From Yamadazyma tenuis (Eukaryota > Ascomycota > Pichiomycetes > Serinales > Debaryomycetaceae): DNA of 64,000 bases. Shown in pieces: positions 56,567-64,000 of this stretch. The number at the start of each line of letters is the position of its first letter. Position 1 is the first letter of the stretch. The DNA lies in assembly GCF_029203305.1 (NCBI RefSeq), contig NC_089461.1, positions 2,480,001-2,544,000 of the forward strand, in the 5' to 3' direction. A program made the position numbers and the translations under genes. Under the pieces are notes generated by a model. It ran no database searches, was not told where the DNA came from, and worked only from the letters and a program-made list of their open reading frames with translations.

Positions 56567-58807
56567 ATGAAAATCGACTTCAAATTACCCTCTCTTGTGG
56601 TTGTTCTCCTTTTCTGTACAGCAGCCGCTGCTGATAGCATTGGGGGATGTAGTCCCTCACAAGTGGCTAGAGGTTTGACTGCTCAATATATCGAAACAAC
56701 TTACGATCAGTATGGCTCCGCCACACATGCCCAAGTCCGAAATGCACTTGTAGCAATTGATCAAACCGTGGCAAGGTCTACTTGGGGAGGAGTGACGGCA
56801 CAAAATTTCTATACCAACACACAAGGAACCACCGCCGTGGATAGAAACCTATATGGGCATACTGTCAACGTTAACTACTTCGGTATGAGACTTTCTGGAT
56901 ATTTCTTAGCCCCCACAACCGGAAATTACACTTTCGGTATAACCTATATTGATAATGGAATTTCCTTAACACTTGGAGCAGGGGTTGCTATGGACTGTTG
57001 TGGACTGGCTCCTCGCACAGGAAATTTGAATCTCTATTCTGATGGGGCTGCCATTTCTACGACGGTTTCCCTTACAGGAGGAGTGTACTATCCTATTAAG
57101 ATTGTTTACTATAATGGATACGGACCTGCCGGTATCACGATGCATGCAACTTATCCCGATGGCACGAGTCACACAAACGACATTAACTGGTATTCTTCAA
57201 CGGATAACACCACTATTTGTCCTTATTCCAGAACCACCACCATCATATGGACTGGAACTGATACTGAGACTGTTACAGGCACAGGCTCGGATGGTGATGT
57301 GACTGTGACTGTTGAAGTACCACAAAACACCAAAACTACTGCTGAGGTATGGACAGGTTCAGGAACTACCACTACTACCATCTACCCATCCAACCCAAGT
57401 GATCCTGTAACTGTTGATATCAAGACTCCAGAATCTACCACGACCACCACTGAGTTATGGACAGGTTCAGGAACTACCACTACTACCATCTACCCATCCA
57501 ACCCAAGTGATCCTGTAACTGTTGATATCAAGACTCCACCATCTACCACGACAACAACTACTCCAGGATCGGTAGACACGACCTTTACTTTGACTCCTTC
57601 TAACCCAAGTGATCCTTTTACCGTTATCATTGAAACAACTTCTACTCCACCATCTACCACGACAACAACTACTCCAGGATCGGTAGACACGACCTTTACT
57701 TTGACTCCTTCTAACCCAAGTGATCCTTTTACCGTTATCATTGAAACAACTTCTACTCCACCATCTACCACGACAACAACTACTCCAGGATCGGTAGACA
57801 CGACCTTTACTTTGACTCCTTCTAACCCAAGTGATCCTTTTACCGTTATCATTGAAACAACTTCTACTTCACCACCTACACCACTTACCAGCACTGCTCC
57901 ATCAAGTTCGTTCTTCCACTGGACAAATTCAAGTACTCCGATATCATCATCCAGGGTTTCTTATCCTGTGGCACCATCATCCAGGGTTTCTTCTATTCCA
58001 GCACATCCTGAAAGTATTTTCACTACCACCACTTATTGGACCGGAACCTTCACATCGACCTACACTACCACAGGACCTGATGGTGAACCAACTGTAGTCG
58101 TTGAAACCCCAGAAGGTCACACCACTATTCCATGGACTGGTTCATTCACATCGACATACACTACCACAGGTTCAGATGGTAAACCAACAGTTATGGTTGA
58201 AACTCCAGAACCTCACACCACTATTCCGTGGACTGGAACCTTCACATCAACATACACTACCACAGGACCTGATGGTGAACCAACTGTAGTCGTTGAAACC
58301 CCAGAAGGTCATACCACTATTCCATGGACTGGTTCATTCACATCGACATACACTACCACAGGTACAGATGGTAAACCAACCGTTGTGGTTGAAACTCCAG
58401 AACCTGTGGCCCCCGAGACAGACGTCACCACCATCATCTTGCCATGCACCTGTAAGGAACCTTCCACTACCACAACAACTGGTGATGATGGGAAGAAGAC
58501 CGTTGTCTGTAACATCCCACACTCATTAGTGTCCACTGTGGTGGTCACCGAGCCTTGCACCAATGCTGCTGGAGATGTTACCGTCACAACATATACAACT
58601 TTCACTGCTGCTGCCGCTGCAGTGACTGCTAGCCCTACTGAAACCGTTTCTCCAACTGGTGCTAAAGGTAGTGGTTCTGAAGCTGCTTCAGCAGGCAATG
58701 GCTCTGGTACTGCACCAAAAGAAATCTCCACTTACGAGGCTATGGGTTCAAAGAACACATATACATTCTTGGCTGTGTTATCCACCCTTTTGTGGATTTC
58801 ATTTTGA
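56567..58807 (+). CDS. GLEYA-domain GPI adhesin
   Basis: 746 residues. A signal peptide (LPSLVVVLLFCTAAAADS) is followed by a GLEYA/PA14-type lectin domain at about 25-220. The domain starts GGCSPSQVARGLTAQYI and has GMRLSGYFLAPTTGNYTFGI, a Cys pair in VAMDCCGLA, and GGVYYPIKIVYYNGYGPAG. These domains bind carbohydrate ligands. The stalk is Thr-rich: two 32-38-residue blocks with WTGSGTTTTTIYPSNPSDPV, three 37-residue copies, four 32-residue WTG repeats, then CTCKEP and a GPI-type tail (YTFLAVLSTLLWISF). The best partial match in the window is the gene at the right edge. Confidence 0.92.
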   Translation: MKIDFKLPSLVVVLLFCTAAAADSIGGCSPSQVARGLTAQYIETTYDQYGSATHAQVRNALVAIDQTVARSTWGGVTAQNFYTNTQGTTAVDRNLYGHTVNVNYFGMRLSGYFLAPTTGNYTFGITYIDNGISLTLGAGVAMDCCGLAPRTGNLNLYSDGAAISTTVSLTGGVYYPIKIVYYNGYGPAGITMHATYPDGTSHTNDINWYSSTDNTTICPYSRTTTIIWTGTDTETVTGTGSDGDVTVTVEVPQNTKTTAEVWTGSGTTTTTIYPSNPSDPVTVDIKTPESTTTTTELWTGSGTTTTTIYPSNPSDPVTVDIKTPPSTTTTTTPGSVDTTFTLTPSNPSDPFTVIIETTSTPPSTTTTTTPGSVDTTFTLTPSNPSDPFTVIIETTSTPPSTTTTTTPGSVDTTFTLTPSNPSDPFTVIIETTSTSPPTPLTSTAPSSSFFHWTNSSTPISSSRVSYPVAPSSRVSSIPAHPESIFTTTTYWTGTFTSTYTTTGPDGEPTVVVETPEGHTTIPWTGSFTSTYTTTGSDGKPTVMVETPEPHTTIPWTGTFTSTYTTTGPDGEPTVVVETPEGHTTIPWTGSFTSTYTTTGTDGKPTVVVETPEPVAPETDVTTIILPCTCKEPSTTTTTGDDGKKTVVCNIPHSLVSTVVVTEPCTNAAGDVTVTTYTTFTAAAAAVTASPTETVSPTGAKGSGSEAASAGNGSGTAPKEISTYEAMGSKNTYTFLAVLSTLLWISF
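57536..57868 (+). repeat. Three 111-bp tandem repeats in the adhesin stalk
   Basis: Three nearly identical 111-bp units starting at 57536, 57647 and 57758, each encoding PPSTTTTTTPGSVDTTFTLT followed by PSNPSDPFTVIIETTST. The near identity suggests recent duplication or gene conversion. Confidence 0.93.
58037..58420 (+). repeat. Four 96-bp WTG tandem repeats
   Basis: 96-bp units (32 residues) starting at 58037, 58133, 58229 and 58325, beginning WTGTFTSTYTTTGPDGEPTV or WTGSFTSTYTTTGSDGKPTV. The copies alternate: 1 resembles 3 and 2 resembles 4, so the array is also a 192-bp duplication. Confidence 0.93.
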
Positions 58808-59465
58808 ATTCACCCAAAGGAACCTGAGTGTGGTTCAAAGAAACAAGACTGTTTTTAAATGTTTGGTTATTATAATTTCTCTTTGTCTAGTTTTTTCGTT
58901 TACCAATATTTGGTACTGTATCAATACACTTTCTCTTCTGTTCAAGTCCTCTCTTTCAGGAAGATTACTGATATAATTATTCAAGCCTTTGCCAGCGCAA
59001 ACCCTATCATAATGCATCTGAGAAGGTACTAAGGAGCCGATTTTCATAACTCAATAGCTTTAGTAGACCCAGTCATCGATATAACAAAAGCAGGATGACA
59101 AACTTACATGGAATATATATACCCACTGCTACCTTCTCTGGTTGTAAACCAGGTCAATTTAATAGATATCATCCCTTTAGGGGAAGCATATGCACAGAAT
59201 ACAAGACAGCAGATTATTTGGCAGCGAGCGAAAACCTTAGTACGTGCTAAATCCAATTCTTGATCTATTTTATCCACACACGAGCAGAAAGAACACTAAG
59301 TCAATAAATCAATGTTTGGTGTGGAAGCTGGTAGTTGAGGTAAGTTATGTTAATCAGACCAAATATTTTAGCATTACATTACGGGTGGTTACTAGAATAT
59401 ATTATTGAACTATTGTCCCAGGTAAGCAAGCCGTTTTAACTTGCACCAAGTAGATTGACAACTCT

Positions 59466-60132
59466 ATGCCATTTGCGAGACTCGAAAATACAAAAGGGTA
59501 TGTCGAGATTTTCGCAAAAACTCTGGCTAGACTCAGGTTGTACAAAGTACACCTCAAACTGGTAAAAGTTTGGAAGTTGAAGAAGATCTGGATTGTTTAT
59601 GTTCCATTTACGGAGCTAACGCGGTTGCAAAAGCGCAGTTGCAAAAGACAATAAAGCCGGAAGATTGAAAATATAGTCGTGTCGTTTGACGAAACTTTGT
59701 TTGTTATGGACACCATAGTCAAAGTTAGATCGGATAACGGGTTCAGCTATCTGATGCATACAAGTTGGCCGAGTCAAAGAACTAAACCTTGGAAGCTTTG
59801 GCATTGAGTTACGTTCAAAGTGTATCGGCCTTAAGGATTTTGAAGGAATTCCAAAGGTCACTAAGATTATCCCTATCCCATCCGAATCTACCGAGGAAAT
59901 GGTTGACAAGAGCTTTGGCAGTCCCGTCCAAATACCAAGAGAAGATTTTGAAGCTCTTCATAAGACCCTCAAGGAACGCCCTATTTCCAGCAATCTACTT
60001 CAAGTATCCGGTTTCAACAGATCTAAATTATATTGTAAATTTGTTTCATTAGCGTTAAAACATATCCAAACATTGTATAAAAGGACTGGGATCTTGTTTG
60101 AGCTACAACTCATGTGTCCTACATACCTCTGA
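59466..60132 (+). pseudogene. Unidentified coding relic, plus strand
   Basis: A 62-codon frame (59466-59654, MPFARLENTKGYVEIFAKTL...) is followed after stops by a 125-codon open stretch (59755-60132). The latter reads like a globular protein (FEGIPKVTKIIPIPSEST, EEMVDKSFGSPVQIPRED, FEALHKTLKERPISSN). No ATG precedes its first half. I do not recognise the family; it may be a decayed gene. Confidence 0.4.
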
Positions 60133-60488
60133 CAAATTTGCGGTACTTGAACATCCAAAACTTTCCAAAGTTGCGTCTTCTTCCTCGTTAAACACAGTTC
60201 TGACCCATGCATCACCAAAGTTGAAGAGGTGAGTAGTCTTTGTAGCGCTTTACCGTACCATAAGCAGCCAAAGAAAAGTGATCAGCTGGTAGAATTACCA
60301 TATATGTCTTTTTTCATTTACAACATACGATGTTTTAATAGAGCCAATTGAGATAGGATGAAGTTCTAAAATTGTCACTCACTTCTGTGATATTCTTTTA
60401 CGATGACAATTGAAGTTTCACGGTGACCCGGAGGTGTATTGTAGAACCCTCTTATTTCAAAGCAAGTAACACCTGTCACATGACATGA

Positions 60489-60746
60489 ATGGTACAACTT
60501 GCTGTTGGAACTAGGCTAACATCGCTGGCAATGGCAGCTATGACCGTTCAAGCCTGTTTGAATTCACCGAATGCCCTCAATACTGTTGCGGCTTTGTACA
60601 GCATCAAAAATAAACAAACGCCCGTCAAAATGCCACTTTTGCCTTTCCTGGATACCCAAAACAACTTTCCAGAACTATTCTTTATAGCCACTGAAGAGGC
60701 TTTTGCACATATTCCGGACATAATGCAGCTCTTAAGAACTCTATAA
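60489..60746 (+). pseudogene. Unidentified coding relic, plus strand
   Basis: An 85-codon frame with Ala-, Leu-rich helices (LTSLAMAAMTVQACLNSPNA) and LFFIATEEAFAHIPDIMQLL. It could be the downstream part of the relic at 59466-60132. Function unknown. Confidence 0.3.
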
Positions 60747-60995
60747 TCTTTTATCACCAATCATCAATAAACCACAGTCGAGGGTATTTTAAAAAATGTT
60801 CCGTTACCCGGCGCGCGTTAGCGTCAGAATTACACGATAATTGCCCTTGAGACCGAAACGTCCATCGTGTATCACAAACTTAGACCAATGGAAATAAATA
60901 TCTCATAAAAGTGTTTATTACGTGAGCTCTATATTAGAATGCTACTTCAAGCACCAGAAAAAGTCACTCAAAGACTCCAAAGAACATTGAGGTGC

Positions 60996-61169
60996 TCAAA
61001 AGAACAAGGCAATCGTCGATTTGTTGTTCGTGAAAGACAAGCTACTTCCTGAAGTAGTTTTTTGCTTCTGGTCAACTGACGGTTCGTTAAACATGAAGGT
61101 GATCTCCTTACCATCGTCGAAGTCATAGTTCTGTATGGTCAGGTTGGTCAGGTTGGATAGGGCTGTTAA
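60996..61169 (-). pseudogene. Unidentified coding relic, minus strand
   Basis: A 57-codon minus-strand frame ending in a stop reads like a protein C-terminus (LTALSNLTNLTIQNYDFDDG, KEITFMFNEPSVDQKQ). It has no ATG at its start, so it looks like the tail of a dead gene. The ALSNLTNLTIQ part resembles a leucine-rich repeat, but that is a weak impression. Confidence 0.3.
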
Positions 61170-61593
61170 CGAAATTACGGTTCGGCAATAAGAGATTCAA
61201 AATTTGCAAAATCGAATTCATCCACAAACTTTCTGAATAGCACATGATAATCGCTCAATAAAAGATAGTAAATAACTTTGTTGAAGATTACTTTACTTGT
61301 ATCTTTTGTCTGAATTCCCACGACCGGGTCACATACTATATATCCTGGTGTATCCTTACCATAAGTTCACCTGGATGTACTTGCACAACTACCGTAGTGC
61401 CTGGTTTCAATTTTGAAACAAAAACTGAATGTATCGGAACCTGTTATGTAATTAAATTGCAGGATTCCCTCTTGCAATATGGCAACTGATATACTTTTCT
61501 GTTTGCTTTGCGCAAGGTGCTAGCGGGCTGGCTGGCTAGAATTTTTCAAATGTTTCCTTTTACTTAAGACGAGTACCACATAATATCTAACCT

Positions 61594-61680
61594 CTAGGCC
61601 TCACGCATGGCCATCTTCATTAGCTTTGGGTTTGACAACACGTATTCAAGCTCTTCTCCAAAGGAGTCTCCGAAGTTTGA
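61594..61680 (-). pseudogene. Unidentified coding relic, minus strand
   Basis: A 28-codon minus-strand stretch ending in TAG (SNFGDSFGEELEYVLSNPKL then MKMAMREA). Charged, helix-like composition. Possibly upstream part of the same dead gene as 60996-61169. Confidence 0.25.
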
Positions 61681-63157
61681 TAAGATTAACCAATTTCTGA
61701 CACTTTCGCCGAGGGTTCAATCGTGCTAACTAGTGAAAAATAGGGGTAGAGGCGGTGGGTCTTCTTATTTCAGCCATTTTGTCAAAGAAGGCGGGTAACA
61801 AGTGACATAACCATAAAGTATTTCGAGCTTAGTAATATAGGTATTTGTGCAGATACAATAAACGATGTCAATTGAATAACTTGGTGATATTATCTCTTTG
61901 AGCACGTAGAATCAGCTAAGTAGATTTACAAAGAGGTTAACAGCTGTGTGCATAGCCCTCTTTATAGAGTTTTCCTATAGAGGTAGAGAATCATCAAAAA
62001 AATAGTTTAATGATGAAAACTACTGGACCTTGTACATTTGTGAAATTGTTTTGGCCAACAATAGGCTGCGAGTCATTTTATTTCAGCATCTCATTTCAGC
62101 ATCTCAGTTATTAGGTCAGGACGATCAACAATGTCTATTGTTCAATTTCGTAAATAATCCACTCAGCTGGTTATCCGATAAGCCCGATGTGGCCCGATGT
62201 GGCCCGAAGGAAATTCCGTAGATATTTCTGGTTGTATTCTCATGCTCTGCAGCACTTTAAATATCACCCTTCACGGTTAATGTAAACCTAAAGTGAGAAT
62301 AAGGCAAGTCCACCTTGTTTTTGGAAAATGTAATTCCCTTTTTGATTTAGTATACCTTCAAAGAAAAGAATGTTACCTCGTTGGGAAAGACGAGTGCTTC
62401 GGGTTAACGAGGATGAATCTTATTTCAAATCTCAGTTCCCCCTGCAGCGCCTCGCATAGAACCCATGGACGCCTCGTATACAAAAGGCGTGTAATTAAAC
62501 TTCGAGCCCTTTCGGAATTGTCAGTAGGATATCTAAACTTTGAATTAAAGTTATGAGACGTTTACGAATTTACTAAATGTGAATACAGGAAGTGCACGTG
62601 ATTGTGTTAAGCGCACTACACCCCTCCATACCACAAATAAATCAGATACAAAGGATGAACAATGGATAAATAGGTTGACAGGGTAATTGAAGTATCATCA
62701 ACGCATCGTAGAAGGGCCACTGTCAACACTGCAGGCCTCTATTTTAATTTATAATAAGTATTCGCATATTTCACAGCCACAAAAGAGAGCAACATAAACA
62801 GGCTGTAAAATCTTTACCCCGCCGGTGGCTGGCACCTGATAAGGAGAAAAGAAATGGCTCGTTATAGTAAAAGTTGTCTTCCTCCGGTAAAAGACTCAAC
62901 CTTTCGAGAGGTGCTACCTTTTTATCTCATTATTAAACTTTTATTTGTTATATATTCTATCAAGCAAATCTTCCTAACTAGGTGTATGAACCTTATGGGG
63001 AAGGCTCGTCATTTCACTTTTTGATTTGAGTTCTCTTTTGAGAATACTGTGATTCAGGGACTATGAAATGCACTACTAGAGGTAAATTGGGAACTTTCCA
63101 AGCTAAGTGACTCTTGGCCAGTATGTGGATATATATATTCAACAAATTACCCTTATA

Positions 63158-63181
63158 ATGGCATTCAACTTCCTCCGATGA
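63158..63181 (+). other. Upstream ORF overlapping the second GLEYA start
   Basis: ATG at 63158 opens a 7-codon frame (MAFNFLR) whose stop TGA at 63179-63181 overlaps the adhesin ATG at 63178-63180 (ATGA arrangement). It could reduce or gate translation of the adhesin if it lies in the mRNA. A TATATATAT run at 63129-63138 lies only 20-30 bp upstream, so its inclusion is uncertain. Confidence 0.4.
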
Positions 63182-64000
63182 AACTCACAAGCTTATTGAG
63201 TGGTTTGGCTATCTTGCCATACATATTTGTCGCCGGCATTGAAGTAGGAGGATGCGATCCTGACGCAACTGCGATTCTGGGCTTGAAGGCTGAATTCTTC
63301 AGTGTCAGCTCATGGGAAGTGGATACTCCATTAACCCCATCCAAGTTAGAAACGTATCTTCAAACAATGGACCAATACTCAGTCGTTTGTACCGGTAATA
63401 CGGGAAGTGATCCTAACTTTTACTATCCGGCGGCTACTATAGGTGGATCTACAACTTTATATGACTGTCCGATAAAAACAAACGCGATTGGAGTAAGACT
63501 TACCGGTTACATATATGCTTCTGAACCAGGGACTTACACCATTCTGTCATACTTTAACAATGTTGGCGTGTTGACAGTTGGTAATGGCAATGCTATGTCT
63601 TCTTGTTGTAGTAATGACAGTGTTGCTTATAATAAAGCAGACGACAATTGGCTTGCAAGCTCTAACTCAGGGGCAGCCACCGACACAGGAACTACATCTG
63701 AGCTGTATGATCTCAAGGCTGGCTACTACTATCCTATCAAGTTCGTTTTTTACAACGGCTATACTGGGGATGGAACTTTCGATATCTCTATGGTCTTACC
63801 TGATGGTACACACCTCACCTCCGACTTCCCTTTCTATGAGTTTAATTTAACCGATAACTCAGCTTGTCCAATTATCACAACTACTACCGGTATATGGACA
63901 GGTACATATACTGAGTATTTTACAGTAACAGGCTCAGATGGTGATGTTACTGTCACCGAGGAGGTACCAGAATCCAGAACGACCACTACTGAACCATGGA
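63178..64000 (+). CDS. Second GLEYA-domain adhesin, C-terminus cut by window edge
   Basis: 274 codons to the right edge, still open. Signal peptide MKLTSLLSGLAILPYIFVAG. The GLEYA domain parallels the first adhesin: GGCDPDATAI, TNAIGVRLTGYIYASEPGTY, a Cys pair in AMSSCCSND, GYYYPIKFVFYNGYTGDG and PDGTHLTSDF. A stalk begins with ITTTTGIWTGTYTEYFTVTG then SDGDVTVTEEVPESRTTTTE. It is an independent paralog, well diverged from the gene at 56567. Confidence 0.9.
   Translation, partial: MKLTSLLSGLAILPYIFVAGIEVGGCDPDATAILGLKAEFFSVSSWEVDTPLTPSKLETYLQTMDQYSVVCTGNTGSDPNFYYPAATIGGSTTLYDCPIKTNAIGVRLTGYIYASEPGTYTILSYFNNVGVLTVGNGNAMSSCCSNDSVAYNKADDNWLASSNSGAATDTGTTSELYDLKAGYYYPIKFVFYNGYTGDGTFDISMVLPDGTHLTSDFPFYEFNLTDNSACPIITTTTGIWTGTYTEYFTVTGSDGDVTVTEEVPESRTTTTEPW

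Larger units (their letters stand above)
58808..63177. other. 4.4-kb gene-poor region between the two GLEYA adhesins
   Basis: No intact gene. It contains coding-like fragments listed separately (plus strand 59755-60132 and 60489-60746, minus strand 60996-61169 and 61594-61680), a short direct repeat GGTCAGGTT near 61138-61154 and a GATGTGGCCC duplication near 62187-62206. The pattern is that of decayed subtelomeric-type DNA. No tRNA, LTR or transposon ORF was recognised. Confidence 0.55.

Noticed and set aside
57490..57894. Open minus-strand frame over the adhesin stalk
   Set aside because: Antisense shadow of the 111-bp coding repeats.
1..64000. A novel defence, toxin or biosynthetic gene system
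   Set aside because: All intact genes but one fall into known housekeeping or cell-wall families, and the gene order shows no unusual functional cluster.

Overview
The window is a chromosome segment of a budding yeast (Saccharomycotina), most likely from the CTG-Ser1 clade (Debaryomycetaceae / Candida relatives). The gene content points there: a cell-wall protein with the HYR/IFF N-terminal domain, two GLEYA adhesins, a MED2 of the TLO type, and a Scheffersomyces-like XYL2. Codon use agrees. A hand scan found no in-frame CTG in the 736 codons of HOS3, and one CTG in a SANT/Myb domain lies where Ser or Ala is usual. The species cannot be named from the sequence alone.

Layout. 1-10.8 kb is compact housekeeping DNA: a SPOUT methyltransferase-like gene cut by the left edge, BFR1, IDI1, LIP5, HOS3 and BEM3. 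At 10.8-15 kb an HYR/IFF adhesin with a long Ser-rich 18-bp repeat sits between BEM3 and a SAP1/YTA6-type AAA ATPase. Degenerate copies of the neighbouring gene ends flank it, which suggests BEM3 and SAP1 were once adjacent. 17.3-21 kb is gene-poor and holds a small SANT-domain gene. 21-54.8 kb is dense: BET2, PRX1, an unidentified probable mitochondrial protein, a nitronate monooxygenase, CYB5, NOP15, a Maf-type pyrophosphatase, a GRDP/DUF1399 protein, TFC7 (with a spliceosomal intron), a maltase, VNX1, DFM1, SMD1, MRPL25, XYL2, ATP16, MED2, MCD1, PAC11, SLD5, RTC1, a Bem46-type hydrolase, CDC33, a KRE1-like GPI protein and BFR2, followed by a tRNA-Leu(CAA). From 55 kb to the right edge gene density collapses: two GLEYA adhesins (the second cut by the edge) are separated by 4.4 kb of degenerate sequence, a pattern typical of subtelomeric or adhesin-cluster DNA.

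How the genes fit together. Most are independent housekeeping functions. They cover isoprenoid and prenylation steps (IDI1, BET2), lipoate synthesis, mitochondrial functions (ATP16, MRPL25, probably PRX1), chromosome cohesion and replication (MCD1, SLD5), transcription (MED2, TFC7, HOS3), translation and ribosome biogenesis (CDC33, NOP15, BFR2) and membrane quality control (DFM1). The cell-surface genes (HYR/IFF, two GLEYA, KRE1-like) and the sugar genes (maltase, XYL2) are the niche-facing part. Several divergent pairs share very short promoters: PAC11/SLD5 49 bp, DFM1/SMD1 71 bp, RTC1/Bem46-type 76 bp.

I saw no convincing undescribed system. The observations most worth checking are the duplicated breakpoint around the adhesin gene, a recurring CTGAYCCATACACCCA promoter element, an 11-bp phased repeat before LIP5, a possible second start in PRX1, and the degenerate adhesin-linked region at the right end.
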